A program made the position numbers and the translations under genes. Shown here one piece after another: positions 17,421-26,751 of a DNA stretch of 64,000 nt. The notes below the pieces were generated by a model that ran no database searches, was not told the origin of the DNA, and saw only the letters and a list, made by a program, of their open reading frames with translations. Position 1 is the first letter of the stretch. Each line of letters opens with the position of its first letter. The DNA is from Candidatus Iainarchaeum sp. (lineage in GTDB: Archaea; Iainarchaeota; Iainarchaeia; Iainarchaeales; GCA-2688035), in NCBI GenBank assembly GCA_002688035.1, contig NZBU01000008.1:33301-97300 (forward strand), in the 5' to 3' direction.

Positions 17421-18434
17421 ATGATTGATTCCGCAATAGAAAAAGTTTCAAACAAAGAAAATTTGACAAAGGAAGAAGCTCGCGCTTTGTTCAATGATAT
17501 TATGGGGGGCAAAGTCGAAACAGAACAACTTGCCGTTTTCCTCAAAGCTCTTGCAGAGAAAGGAGAAACTGTTGATGAAATTGTTGGAGCGGCTGAGAGT
17601 ATGCGCGCAGTTGTTGCAGAGGTAAAGCCAAATGTTGGTCCACTTCTTGATGTTGTTGGAACAGGGGGCGACAAAAAGCATACTTTCAACATTAGCACGG
17701 TTTCTGCAATTGTGGCGGCCGGTGCGGGCTGTATTGTTGCAAAGCACGGCAATCGTAGCATTACAAGTAAGTGCGGTTCTGCCGATGTGTTGGAAAAACT
17801 TGGTGTGAAGCTTGAGTGCAACAACGAGAAGAACAAAGAGTTAATTGAAAAGATTGGCTTGGCTTTTATGTTTGCGCCGTGTCATCACCCCGCAATGAAG
17901 TATGCTATGCCTGCGCGCAAACAACTTGGCATCAGAACGATTTTCAATATTCTGGGCCCAATTACGAATCCGGCTGGAGCACAAACATATGTTCTTGGGG
18001 TTTTTGATAAAGAGCTTGCGGAAAAGCTTGCACAAGTAATGGCCGGTCTTAATACCCCGCACGCTTTGGTAGTGCATGGTTTAGATGGTTTTGATGAAAT
18101 CTCTGCTTGTGCCCACACCCTGGTTTTTGAGGTAAAAGGCAGTAATATTGTCAGGTATGAGCTTTCTCCTGAACAATTTGGTTTGGGTAAGTGCAAAGAG
18201 GAAGAGCTCGTTGTTGAAAATGTAGAGCAGGCTGCAGAGATGGCAAAGGCAATTCTTGAGGGAAAAGAGCAAGGCGGAAAACTTACTGCAGTACTACTCA
18301 ATGCAGGCGCTGCAATCTATGTTAATGGCAAGGCTGATAGTATTAAACAGGGAATCGAGAAAGCAAAACAAAGCATTGAATCAGGTTCCGCGTTGGACAA
18401 GCTGCAGAAATTGGTTGAGGAGAGTAACAAATGA
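17421..18434 (+). CDS. trpD: Anthranilate phosphoribosyltransferase
   Basis: This 337-residue enzyme transfers the phosphoribosyl group of PRPP to anthranilate. Seen: the PRPP loop GTGGDKKHTFNIST near residue 81, KHGNRSITSKCGSADVLE near 108, and GPITNPAG near 175. Length is normal. It starts 3 nt after trpG and overlaps trpC by 4 nt (ATGA). It is a stand-alone TrpD, not the TrpG-TrpD fusion of enterobacteria. Confidence 0.96.
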   Translation: MIDSAIEKVSNKENLTKEEARALFNDIMGGKVETEQLAVFLKALAEKGETVDEIVGAAESMRAVVAEVKPNVGPLLDVVGTGGDKKHTFNISTVSAIVAAGAGCIVAKHGNRSITSKCGSADVLEKLGVKLECNNEKNKELIEKIGLAFMFAPCHHPAMKYAMPARKQLGIRTIFNILGPITNPAGAQTYVLGVFDKELAEKLAQVMAGLNTPHALVVHGLDGFDEISACAHTLVFEVKGSNIVRYELSPEQFGLGKCKEEELVVENVEQAAEMAKAILEGKEQGGKLTAVLLNAGAAIYVNGKADSIKQGIEKAKQSIESGSALDKLQKLVEESNK

Positions 18435-19201
18435 AAGGAATTATTAGAGACATTTTGGAAGCGAAGAAAAAGGAAGTTGTAGAAAGAAAAAAACAGGCTT
18501 CGCTCTCAGAGATGATGGAGCGGGCAAAGCCGACTGAACGCAACTTCAAGACTGCGCTTGAATCAAAAAAACACGCTATAAATCTCATAGCGGAAATAAA
18601 ACGCGCTTCGCCATCTGCAGGCGTAATTCGCGAGAACTTTGACTTAAAGGAAATAACCGCGCTTTACGACAAGCATGCGCAGGCAATATCTGTTCTCACA
18701 GATGAAAAGTTTTTTCAAGGAAGTCCTGATTTCATTAAACAGGTTAAGGAAGTTTCACAGCTCCCTGTGCTGCGCAAAGACTTTGTTATTGATGAATACC
18801 AATTATATGAGAGTCTTGTGCTTGGCGCGGACGCTGTCTTGCTGATAGCTTCAATGGTGTCAAAACAGCATTTGCAAAAATTTATTGGCATTGCAAAGGA
18901 CATCGGGCTTGCAACACTTGTCGAAGTGCACAGCAGCCAGGACTTTGAAAGAGCGTTCTCCCACAACCTTGAGATAATTGGTGTAAACAATCGTGATTTG
19001 GAAACAATGAAAGTTAATCTTAATACCTTCACTGCAATAAAGCAATTGATTCCATCTGACCGGATTGTTGTTGCAGAATCAGGTTATAATTCAAAGGAAC
19101 AAATTGATTTCATTAAGGGAAAGGCCGATGCCGTGTTGATAGGTTCTGCATTTATGAAAGCCTCGAACATGGAAGAGAAGTTAGTGGAGTTGGGTTTCTA
19201 G
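18431..19201 (+). CDS. trpC: Indole-3-glycerol-phosphate synthase
   Basis: This 256-residue TIM-barrel enzyme closes the indole ring. Seen: LIAEIKRASPSAG near residue 50 (catalytic Glu and Lys), LPVLRKDFVIDEYQ near 110, IGVNNRDLETMKV near 180, and VVAESGYNSKEQI near 207. A separate gene encodes TrpF, unlike the fused TrpC-TrpF of enterobacteria. It overlaps trpD by 4 nt and trpF by 1 nt. Confidence 0.96.
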   Translation: MKGIIRDILEAKKKEVVERKKQASLSEMMERAKPTERNFKTALESKKHAINLIAEIKRASPSAGVIRENFDLKEITALYDKHAQAISVLTDEKFFQGSPDFIKQVKEVSQLPVLRKDFVIDEYQLYESLVLGADAVLLIASMVSKQHLQKFIGIAKDIGLATLVEVHSSQDFERAFSHNLEIIGVNNRDLETMKVNLNTFTAIKQLIPSDRIVVAESGYNSKEQIDFIKGKADAVLIGSAFMKASNMEEKLVELGF

Positions 19202-19818
19202 TGGTAAAAGTAAAAATTTGCGGCATAACAAATACACGTGATGCCCAAAAAGCAGTTGAGCTTGGCGCAGACTTCATCGGCTTTAATTTCTATGAAAAAA
19301 GCTTGAGGAAAATATCTCCTGCAAAAGCAAAAGAGATTAGTGACAGCTTGCTAAAGCGCGTTCCAACAGTCGGCATCTTTGTAAACGAAAATCCTGCACA
19401 AATAAACATCATTTCAAAGTATTGCGGTCTTGACTTTGTGCAACTGCACGGTAATGAAACACCTGACTTCTGCGAGCAAGTGCACTTTCCAATAATAAAG
19501 GCTTTCAGGGTTGAGGATGAGGGAACGTTCAAACAAATTAAATTATTCCAAACAGAGTATATTCTTCTTGACGCCTTCTCCCCAGGGAAGGTTGGTGGGA
19601 CCGGAAAACAAATAAAAAAAGAATTCACCCCCCTAATTAAAGAGCTCACGCAAAAACGCAAGGTTTTTATGAGCGGGGGCTTGAATCCCGAGAATGTTTA
19701 TAAAATTGTGCAGGAAATTGACCCATATGCAGTTGATGTTGCAAGCGGAGTTGAAATCAAGCCAGGCTTGAAGAGTTACGAAAAAATGAAGGATTTTATT
19801 GAAGAGGCGAAAAAATGA
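19201..19818 (+). CDS. trpF: Phosphoribosylanthranilate isomerase
   Basis: This 205-residue TIM-barrel enzyme performs the Amadori rearrangement of phosphoribosyl-anthranilate. Seen: [12 protein letters not shown] with the catalytic Cys near residue 5, FVQLHGNE near 80, the catalytic Asp in [14 protein letters not shown] near 125, and [11 protein letters not shown] near 155. It begins with GTG at 19201, sharing a base with the trpC stop. It overlaps trpB by 4 nt. Confidence 0.94.
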   Translation: MVKVKICGITNTRDAQKAVELGADFIGFNFYEKSLRKISPAKAKEISDSLLKRVPTVGIFVNENPAQINIISKYCGLDFVQLHGNETPDFCEQVHFPIIKAFRVEDEGTFKQIKLFQTEYILLDAFSPGKVGGTGKQIKKEFTPLIKELTQKRKVFMSGGLNPENVYKIVQEIDPYAVDVASGVEIKPGLKSYEKMKDFIEEAKK

Positions 19819-20999
19819 AAGGAAGATTTGGAGAGTTTGGCGGGCAGTATATTCCTGAAACCCTAATGCCTGCAATCGAAGAGTTAGAGAAAGCATTTGA
19901 GAAATGCAGAAAGGACAAAAAGTTCAATGCTGAATTCCAAAAACTTCTTAGCGAGTATGCTGGCAGACCCACCCCCTTAACCTTTGCCGGAAACCTCAGC
20001 AAGCGTCTTGGATGCAAGATTTACTTAAAGCGCGAGGATTTGGCTCATACCGGTGCGCACAAAATAAACAATGCTTTAGGGCAGGCACTTCTTGCAAAGA
20101 AAATGGGAAAAACCAGGATAATTGCAGAAACTGGGGCAGGTCAACATGGTACAGCAACTGCTATTGCCGCTGCAAAGTTGGGTATGGAATGTGAGATTTA
20201 TATGGGGACAGTTGACATTGAAAGGCAAAAGCCAAATGTGTTGCGTATGCGCCTTGCAGGTGCAAGAGTTAATCCAGTAAGCAGCGGAAGCAAAACATTG
20301 AAGGATGCGATCAACGAATGCTTGCGCGACTGGACAGCCAGCTGTGAAAATACTCATTATCTTCTTGGTTCTGTTCTAGGCCCGGCGCCATATCCTGAAA
20401 TGGTTGCACATTTCCAGAAAATGATTGGAGAGGAGGCCAAGCAGCAGATCAAAAAAGCAGAGGGCAAGCTTCCAAAAGCAATAATTGCTTGTGTTGGTGG
20501 GGGGAGCAATGCAATCGGAATTTTTAAAGCATTTGTTCCGGACAAAAAGGTTGAATTGGTTGGAGTAGAGGCAGGCGGCTTTGGGATAGAGGGTGGAAAG
20601 CATGCAGCAAGGTTTGCCGATCCAAAACTTGGCAGGTCCGGAGTTTTGCATGGAACCTTTACTTATGTTCTCCAAGACAAGTTTGGACAAATTTATAATA
20701 CTCATTCTGTGAGTGCTGGTTTGGATTACAGCGCGGTCGGACCCGAGCATAGCATGCTTCGCGAGATGAAACGGGCCCAGTATACCTATGCAACAGACAA
20801 GGAGGCTTTGGATGCATTCAAAATCCTTTCCCAGGAGGAAGGAATTATCCCTGCTCTTGAAAGCAGTCATGCAGTTGCCTATGCACTAAAATATGCGAAA
20901 AAATGCAAGAAGAACGATATAATCATAATCAACATCTCAGGTCGAGGGGATAAAGATTTGGATACTGTGATAAAGGAAATGGGTGATTCCCTTGACTAG
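19815..20999 (+). CDS. trpB: Tryptophan synthase beta chain (TrpB1 type)
   Basis: This 394-residue PLP enzyme condenses indole with serine. Seen: [15 protein letters not shown] at the start, the PLP lysine in [13 protein letters not shown] near 80, [12 protein letters not shown] near 105, the phosphate-binding GGGSNAIG near 225, and [13 protein letters not shown] near 300. These features and its pairing with trpA mark the TrpB1 class, which needs TrpA for allosteric activation, rather than the free-standing TrpB2 found in many archaea. Confidence 0.97.
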   Translation: MKGRFGEFGGQYIPETLMPAIEELEKAFEKCRKDKKFNAEFQKLLSEYAGRPTPLTFAGNLSKRLGCKIYLKREDLAHTGAHKINNALGQALLAKKMGKTRIIAETGAGQHGTATAIAAAKLGMECEIYMGTVDIERQKPNVLRMRLAGARVNPVSSGSKTLKDAINECLRDWTASCENTHYLLGSVLGPAPYPEMVAHFQKMIGEEAKQQIKKAEGKLPKAIIACVGGGSNAIGIFKAFVPDKKVELVGVEAGGFGIEGGKHAARFADPKLGRSGVLHGTFTYVLQDKFGQIYNTHSVSAGLDYSAVGPEHSMLREMKRAQYTYATDKEALDAFKILSQEEGIIPALESSHAVAYALKYAKKCKKNDIIIINISGRGDKDLDTVIKEMGDSLD

Positions 21000-21795
21000 G
21001 TTTGAAGCTCAGTTCAAAAAACTGCATTCCAAAAAAGAAGGAGCATTTATCCCCTTTGTAGTTCTTGGGGATCCAAATATTGAAACATCTTTTGAAATAA
21101 TAAAAACTTTGATTGATAATGGCGCAGACGCCTTGGAACTAGGATTTGCTTTCTCTGATCCAATTGCAGACGGTCCAACAATCCAGGAAGCAGATCAGAG
21201 AGCTCTTTCCCACAATATCAATACTGATGATGCCTTTGAATTGATTCAACAAATTCGCTCTTATAACCAGAAAATCCCGATTTCACTTCTTATTTACTAC
21301 AATCTTATTCTTCAGCGGGGCATTGGAGAGTTTTATTCCCAAGCAAAGCAGGTTGGAGTTGATGCTGTCTTGGCTGCAGATTGTCCTGTGGAGGAAGCAG
21401 AGCCATTGCTGAAGGCGGCAAAAGAAAACGGGATTGACCAGGTGTTTATTGTCGCGCCCACAACGACCAAGGCGCGTCTGAAAAAGATTTTGGCACAGGC
21501 AAGTGGCTATGTTTACCTTGTTTCTTTATTGGGCGTAACTGGTGCAAGAGCAGCACTGCAAACAAAAACTGTGAAGTTAATTAAGTTTGTGAAGCCGAAT
21601 ACTAATCTCCCAATCTGCGTTGGTTTTGGAATCAGCAAACCAGGGCATGTGAAAGAAGTTGTCGGAGCAGGCGCAAATGGGGTAATAGTGGGTAGTGCAG
21701 TAATAAAGCTTGTGAAGGAAAATTTGGGCGATAAGGAAAAGATGCTTGCAGCAGTTTCAGAATTTGCTTCTGAGATGAAAGCCGCAACAAAATAG
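20983..21795 (+). CDS. trpA: Tryptophan synthase alpha chain
   Basis: This 270-residue TIM barrel cleaves indole-3-glycerol phosphate and channels indole to TrpB. Seen: [20 protein letters not shown] near residue 45, with the catalytic Glu and Asp, [14 protein letters not shown] near 125, and [11 protein letters not shown] near 210. It starts at a GTG inside trpB with a 17-nt overlap. Last gene of the trp operon; its stop is 1 nt from a convergent gene. Confidence 0.96.
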   Translation: MIPLTRFEAQFKKLHSKKEGAFIPFVVLGDPNIETSFEIIKTLIDNGADALELGFAFSDPIADGPTIQEADQRALSHNINTDDAFELIQQIRSYNQKIPISLLIYYNLILQRGIGEFYSQAKQVGVDAVLAADCPVEEAEPLLKAAKENGIDQVFIVAPTTTKARLKKILAQASGYVYLVSLLGVTGARAALQTKTVKLIKFVKPNTNLPICVGFGISKPGHVKEVVGAGANGVIVGSAVIKLVKENLGDKEKMLAAVSEFASEMKAATK

Positions 21796-21796
21796 C

Positions 21797-23161
21797 TTAC
21801 TTCTTTTTTACTTCTCCTTTAGCCTTTAGTTTTGCCATAGTCTCTTCTAAGCGCGTCTGGTATTCGAGAGCCCTTTTCTTATACTCGGTCTCATTAAGCC
21901 TTCGCTTGTAATAGTCAATCTCAATTCTCTTCAACAGTTCTTTAAGTCTCTTACTTTCTTCCTTGAGTTCATCAATTGTTTCGCCCTTCTTTTTTCTCAG
22001 CACAAGGAACCACACGATAAAAGTGAAAACTGCTAGTACCACCACAAGTGCGCCGATAAGTAGGAATATGTTTGAGGGGGCACCCTCTTGTTCTCCACGA
22101 TAGAAATCATCAGGTCCGCCAAATCCATCGAATCCAGGGAACTCGCCTTCAGAAGCAAGGAATATTGTGAAGAAATCATTCTCCAACTCAAGCCCTTCAA
22201 CCACAAATTCTAATTCATGCTCTCCCTCACCCAGTGCATTCAAATCAAATTCTGCTATGTGCACTTTCTCATCTGCATTCCAGATAAATTCAACAGCAGT
22301 ATTGTTTATTGCTCCAGTATAAGTTCCGTTTTCAAGTTGTGAACTTCGCCCATACATAAAAGCAACCTTTACCTTGTTCTCAGTCTTGTCAAAGCCTCCT
22401 TTTCCTCCCGGGGAGTGTAGGTCAATGCGCACTGAATTTCCAATACTCTATTCTGAGATCTCAAATAGAGTAATTGCTTGTCCTCCAACTTCAGCTTCGG
22501 CAAAGGCCACATAAACAAGTCTGTCAACTTCATCCATTGAAGGAATCTTCTCCAAGCACTCAAACTTTGCTTTTCCATTTTCCTCTTTTACTTTATCACA
22601 TTCTCTCTTGTTATCCAGGTCTCTCTCATCAACCAAGTAAACTTTCTCATTCTGCACGTTCTCAGACTTTGTAAGTTCGATCTCAAAAGGAATTTCTAAG
22701 TTGTGAAAAATAGGCTCAAACGATGGCGGATTCTTGATCCTCAATTTTAGTTCAGGATGACTATCCTCTACATCCGCTCTTTTGTTAACATTTGGGGCAC
22801 CCCCGGTTTCTCGCATCAAATCTTTCAAATCAAAAAAGAGTGTCGTGTTCCTATTCCTAACAAACTCTTCATTCAACTCAATTTTGTAATTAATGTTAGC
22901 CACAGCCGCTCCTGTTTCATCAGTCTCCAAGTCTAGGTCCAATCTTTCCTGGTTTATGTAGAGGGTTGGTGTACCTAAGTCCGCTGCTGTTACTCTTGAA
23001 CCATCAGTATAGAAAGCATTAATCTTAATCGTCTCAATCGTGCTCCCTAGATAATATGGCTCAGCCGGCAGCAGTTCAAAATCAACTTCAATGTCAATTG
23101 CAAAGCCATTGCTGGCAAGTAAAACGATGCCGATAATCATGAACAAAATTCTTGAATGCAT
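21797..23161 (-). pseudogene. Membrane-anchored surface protein gene interrupted by an in-frame TAG
   Basis: From the ATG at 23161 the first 237 codons encode a signal peptide (MHSRILFMIIGIVLLASNGFA) and beta-rich extracellular sequence, then stop at TAG 22448-22450. The same frame continues for 217 codons: five spacer codons, a GTG at 22432, more beta-rich sequence, a membrane helix (about 120-142 codons after the GTG) and a charged Lys/Glu coiled coil at the cytoplasmic C-terminus. Joined, the parts make one coherent 455-residue type I membrane protein. Separately, one part lacks an anchor and the other an export signal. It may be a nonsense pseudogene, stop readthrough, a base error, or two coupled genes. 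Confidence 0.65.
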
Positions 23162-23235
23162 TTAACTAAAGAAAGGCGGTTCTGATTAATAAATTTTTTT
23201 GCATGCTTAATTCTCTGGCCTATAAGTCTTTTTAT

Positions 23236-23306
23236 TGGACTCGGGGGGAATCGGACCCCCGTTGCGGCCTTGCGAAGGCCGGGTGATACCATTACACTAC
23301 AAGCCC
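23236..23306 (-). tRNA. tRNA-Ala (anticodon CGC)
   Basis: A 71-nt cloverleaf on the minus strand. The acceptor stem GGGCTTG/CGAGTCC contains the G3-U70 pair that identifies alanine tRNAs. The anticodon stem CGGCC/GGCCG encloses TTCGCAA. Discriminator is A; no intron. Its first 10 nt overlap the end of the upstream endonuclease gene. A TATA-like AAATATAAAGAG lies at 23334-23345, inside that gene, with suitable spacing. Confidence 0.95.
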
Positions 23307-24436
23307 GGGTATATTTTATCTGTTTCACAGAACTCTTTATATTTGTTAAGAATTCTTGAGTTACTACTTCCAATTAAATTAAACCATCTATGAGTATTAT
23401 TTATTCCCCTAATACTTACATTCTCAGCATGAATAAACGCTGGAAAGCCCTGACGTCTTAGAATGTTTTTTATTTGATTTCTTAATGTTTGGCTAGATGA
23501 ACATATTGTAACATAGGGATATCTAAATTTTTCGTCTTTTCTTGCATTAACATGGCCATCGGTATCAAGTAGTCCTCGAAGAATAAAATTTACCTTTTCA
23601 TTCGACAAGTTCATTATATACTCAGGCATGCCAAAATTTTTTGGTTTGCCATTGGAGGGATAACCAATACTGACAAGCCATTCATAAAATAAGCGACTAT
23701 TTAGTTGGAGTCTAAAAGAATTATCTTTTCTAAAGCAAGTGTAGGGTTTTAGATTAAAGTGCCTTCGTATTATGGACACTAAATAGTGGATATATTCAAC
23801 ATCTTTTTTTGCGTTTCCAACTATCGCTGAAGCATAAATATAATATCCTGACCATTTCGAAAAATATTTGCCACTACTACCATCTCCAAGCATTGCCCCG
23901 AAAAGTTCATATAACTCGGGGTTGTCAAGTTTGGGGAGTCTAGACTTATTTAGGGGATTATATTGATTTTTTCTGCAAGCCCTTACTTTCTCTAACCGTT
24001 TTAGAAAGCCTTCTTCACCCAGTCTTTCTTTTGTTAGCTGGATTGAAACAGAGCCTCCTTTTTTTGCACCCCAATAAAGATCGATTAGTTCCATTCGATT
24101 TAGGAAGTATTCTTTTTGTTTATTGTCTAAATACTTTAGGAGTTGTTCAAAAACTTTTTCAGTTATACTTCTTTCTCCTCTTCTAAACGATTTCAGAGAC
24201 GTACTTCCTGTTCCAACATCCATCGTTAATTTTTCCCAAGTCTTGTATTTGGCGGAAGTTCGAATTAATCCAAAAAGTTTGGTTAAATCTTCTTTAAGCA
24301 ATTTTACTCTTTTTTCTTGCACATGAAGAAATTGATTTTTATAATTTAAATACTCTTGGAGAGAGTAGATTTCCAGTGTTCTTCTAATAACTGTCTTTAG
24401 TGTATATATACGATTCCCGCAGGGTCCATTTCTCAT
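23297..24436 (-). CDS. LAGLIDADG homing endonuclease
   Basis: This is a 379-residue DNA endonuclease of the two-motif class. The motifs are LFGAMLGDGS at 178-187 and ILRGLLDTDGH at 285-295, each with the acidic metal ligand. Residues ~40-150 are helical and may add DNA recognition. No splicing motifs are seen, so it is free-standing rather than an intein. Its last codons and stop lie inside tRNA-Ala. Its ATG directly follows the stop of the upstream gene. A TATATATA box at 24403-24410 is within its first codons, so the true start may be further in. It is more A/T-rich than its neighbours, suggesting acquisition. Confidence 0.88.
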   Translation of the reverse strand: MRNGPCGNRIYTLKTVIRRTLEIYSLQEYLNYKNQFLHVQEKRVKLLKEDLTKLFGLIRTSAKYKTWEKLTMDVGTGSTSLKSFRRGERSITEKVFEQLLKYLDNKQKEYFLNRMELIDLYWGAKKGGSVSIQLTKERLGEEGFLKRLEKVRACRKNQYNPLNKSRLPKLDNPELYELFGAMLGDGSSGKYFSKWSGYYIYASAIVGNAKKDVEYIHYLVSIIRRHFNLKPYTCFRKDNSFRLQLNSRLFYEWLVSIGYPSNGKPKNFGMPEYIMNLSNEKVNFILRGLLDTDGHVNARKDEKFRYPYVTICSSSQTLRNQIKNILRRQGFPAFIHAENVSIRGINNTHRWFNLIGSSNSRILNKYKEFCETDKIYPGL

Positions 24437-25045
24437 CTATTTCAAGAAGATGCTTCCTTTCTCCTTACCAGTATTTATTCTTTCCACCAGTCTCTTGAAA
24501 CCAGTGCCGTTTCTTACTCCAAGATCCCCCATATCAAGCCCTCTCACAAAAGTGCTTCCACTAGAGTGTTGTAGTGTAGTCTCTGTCTGACCCTCTCTTA
24601 TTATTGGAGGGTCATAAGTTCTGAACGCTACGGTGTAAATTTTATTTCCAATGCTTGTTTCAACATAGGTGTGAGCAAAATTCTGCCAGTCCAACTCTAA
24701 AACCATCCAGCTTGAAATCTCTTTTGCAGAAAGAACTGAGATCAGGGAATGACTGCGTTCATAGCAATGCAGCAGACCAATCGAGCGTCTTTCTAGTGTC
24801 TCTTTAGGGGTTCTTCTAAAGTGTTTTCCGCCAGATTCTACGGTATCTCTTACCGGGGTTGATCTAAATATAAAATTGGCAATTTCTTTAACAGTGGCTG
24901 CGTTTTTTCCCGGAAATCTTCTAGCAATTTTAATTATTGTGGGTGTTACCCTTGTTTGCTGCCTTTTCCTGCCTTTTACTAATTCAACATTTCCAAAAGG
25001 GACTCTACCAGATTTCACCTTCTTTGGCTTACTTCTTTTTTTCAT
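24437..25045 (-). CDS. Transglutaminase-like protein (putative Cys-His-Asp enzyme)
   Basis: This is a 202-residue protein with a basic N-terminal tail (MKKRSKPKKVK). Residues ~85-165 resemble the transglutaminase/cysteine-protease core: a Cys at the start of a helix (LLHCYERSHSLISVLSAKE), a His in a strand (FAHTYVET), then RTYDP with the possible third residue. This assignment is by pattern only. The ATG at 25045 is preferred over one at 25096 because TTTTAAA at 25068-25074 is a TATA box 26 nt upstream. The homing endonuclease gene begins immediately after its stop. Confidence 0.5.
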   Translation of the reverse strand: MKKRSKPKKVKSGRVPFGNVELVKGRKRQQTRVTPTIIKIARRFPGKNAATVKEIANFIFRSTPVRDTVESGGKHFRRTPKETLERRSIGLLHCYERSHSLISVLSAKEISSWMVLELDWQNFAHTYVETSIGNKIYTVAFRTYDPPIIREGQTETTLQHSSGSTFVRGLDMGDLGVRNGTGFKRLVERINTGKEKGSIFLK

Positions 25046-25176
25046 GATATAATATTCTCCAATCTTTGATTTAAAACTTTTTCTCATTTTTTGCATAGCG
25101 AAACCTTTTTATATTGGAAAATCCTCTTATTATCAAATCGTATTTAGTCACTTAAGGTGATGGTGAAACAAGGAAA

Positions 25177-25184
25177 GGAGGTGA
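25177..25184 (+). promoter_or_regulatory. Strong Shine-Dalgarno that fixes a TTG start
   Basis: GGAGGTGA lies 5 nt before TTG 25190. This argues against the in-frame ATG at 25160, which lies upstream of the site and has only a weak site of its own. Confidence 0.65.
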
Positions 25185-25189
25185 AAACA

Positions 25190-25930
25190 TTGGTTGAGAT
25201 CGCAAATATCATCAGTGTACAAGAAATTACTGGTGCGCCAGTAGTTGATATTTGGCTTATTCCGCTAGTTAGCGCTTTGATAACTGCTATCATTGCAATT
25301 GCAACAATTTCCGTTGCTTTCGTGGTAGGATACCAGGTTGCAAAGTATATCAACAAGGCTATTAAACTAACTTCGGAGAAGGCTAAAGTGGAGAAATGGA
25401 TTGACGATCAAGGCTTGACGAATGCATTGCTTGGATTCAGGTTAACACAAATTGTTACTGTGTGGATTTGGGCATATGTGATTGTTGCTGCTATTGGTAG
25501 TGGATTTTCCATTGTGTTTGGATCAGAATTCTTTTTGATCAAAACAGGCACAGGAATGGTAACAAACTTCCTGCGTTACTTGGAGAATATTGCTCCTTCA
25601 ATAGTAATCGTGGTCGTATCGTTGTTCATTGCAAAGTACATTAGCAATAATGTAAAGAGCGGAAAGTCTCTATTTAGCCACCACGTTGCCATTGGAATCT
25701 ATGGTGTGGTTGCCTACTTTGCATTGGTTGCAACGCTTGGATCGTTCCTTGGAGCGCCAGGTGCAGAGATTGCTGGCTTGATGCAGTCAATATTGCTGAT
25801 ATTCATGCTTGCAATTGCTGCAGTCATAGCATTGGCTTTCGGTCTTGGTCTTAGGGATACTGTTGCAAAAGCAGCAGCTAAGAACCAGACAGCGATTGAG
25901 AAGTATATAATAAATTTGGGGAAGAAGTAA
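25190..25930 (+). CDS. Membrane protein with conserved TM-helix repeats (MscS-related)
   Basis: This is a 246-residue protein with five or more membrane helices. Two segments resemble the conserved TM helix often found N-terminal to MscS-type small-conductance channels: VSALITAIIAIATISVAFVV with KYINKAIK, and the later SIVIVVVSLFIAKYI. The MscS beta domain is absent, so this may be an accessory channel-like protein; function unknown. The start at TTG 25190 rests on the preceding GGAGGTGA; ATG 25160 would add 10 residues. A TATA box TTTTTATAT is at 25106-25114. Confidence 0.68.
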   Translation: MVEIANIISVQEITGAPVVDIWLIPLVSALITAIIAIATISVAFVVGYQVAKYINKAIKLTSEKAKVEKWIDDQGLTNALLGFRLTQIVTVWIWAYVIVAAIGSGFSIVFGSEFFLIKTGTGMVTNFLRYLENIAPSIVIVVVSLFIAKYISNNVKSGKSLFSHHVAIGIYGVVAYFALVATLGSFLGAPGAEIAGLMQSILLIFMLAIAAVIALAFGLGLRDTVAKAAAKNQTAIEKYIINLGKK

Positions 25931-25993
25931 AGCAATTGCTTTTCCCCCTCTTTTTCTTTTTTTTTATTTCAAAAAGAGAGAACAGAATGCACT

Positions 25994-26701
25994 CTATTCT
26001 AAAGTAAAATAAACTCGCCTGTTGTTTGCGCCCTTGTTCTTTAAACCGGTAATTTTTATTTTTCCCATTTCACCAGTATTGCGAACATGTGTTCCACCGT
26101 CGGCAGTAACATCTACTCCCCCAATGTCCACGACTCTAAAGATATCGATTGCTTTCGGGAGCTTGTCTTTTAGTCTCAAAATATCAGGAATCTTCATGGC
26201 CTCCTCTCTAGGCAGAAAGCTCACGCTAATTTCTAACTCCTTTCCAATTAGCTCGTTTGCCTTGTCTGCAAATCCTGTTAAAAGTTCTCTGTTAAAGTCT
26301 ACAACATTGAAATCCATTCTGCTTTGCTCTAGGCCAAGTTGGTTTCCAGTAATCAGTGCACCGCTTTCCTTGAAGATCACATGGTGCAGCAAGTGTGCGG
26401 CAGTATGCATTTGCATAAGTCTGTAACGTCTTTCCCAGTCAATTATACAGTGAACCCCATCACCCTCCTTGAGCCCTGGTTCCTCTATCTCATGGCTTAC
26501 GTCTTTGCCTAAATCCTTGCCATAAACCACTTTAAATTCGACTCCACTGCAAATAATGCGCCCAAAATCGCTTGGCTGGCCGCCTTTTTCAGGGTAGAAC
26601 GCAGTCTTGTCAAGTACAACGTACTTACCCTGCTCCACTCGCTCTATTTTCGCGCCCCATTCTTTTAAGTAGGAATCTTGCATCCAAAGCTTGTCAGTCA
26701 T
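25994..26701 (-). CDS. alaX: Alanyl-tRNA editing protein AlaX
   Basis: This 235-residue free-standing editing domain deacylates Ser-tRNA-Ala (or Gly-tRNA-Ala). Seen: FYPEKGGQPSDFG near residue 35, the zinc motif HTAAHLLHH with H99 and H103, and a second cluster DVTADGGTHVRNTGE near 190. The GGQPSD segment and length match the AlaX-M class. In this copy DGGTH stands where many relatives have CGGTH, so one usual zinc Cys is missing. It is about 3 kb from tRNA-Ala on the same strand, probably by chance. Confidence 0.92.
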   Translation of the reverse strand: MTDKLWMQDSYLKEWGAKIERVEQGKYVVLDKTAFYPEKGGQPSDFGRIICSGVEFKVVYGKDLGKDVSHEIEEPGLKEGDGVHCIIDWERRYRLMQMHTAAHLLHHVIFKESGALITGNQLGLEQSRMDFNVVDFNRELLTGFADKANELIGKELEISVSFLPREEAMKIPDILRLKDKLPKAIDIFRVVDIGGVDVTADGGTHVRNTGEMGKIKITGLKNKGANNRRVYFTLE

Positions 26702-26751
26702 ATCCTATTTTTGCCTGCAAAAGCCTTTTTTATTCTTGCTTTACCAGAACT

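Noticed and set aside
23137..23373. Minus-strand frame of 78 codons across tRNA-Ala
   Set aside because: It is a translation of the tRNA-Ala sequence itself with flanks; the cloverleaf explains the signal.
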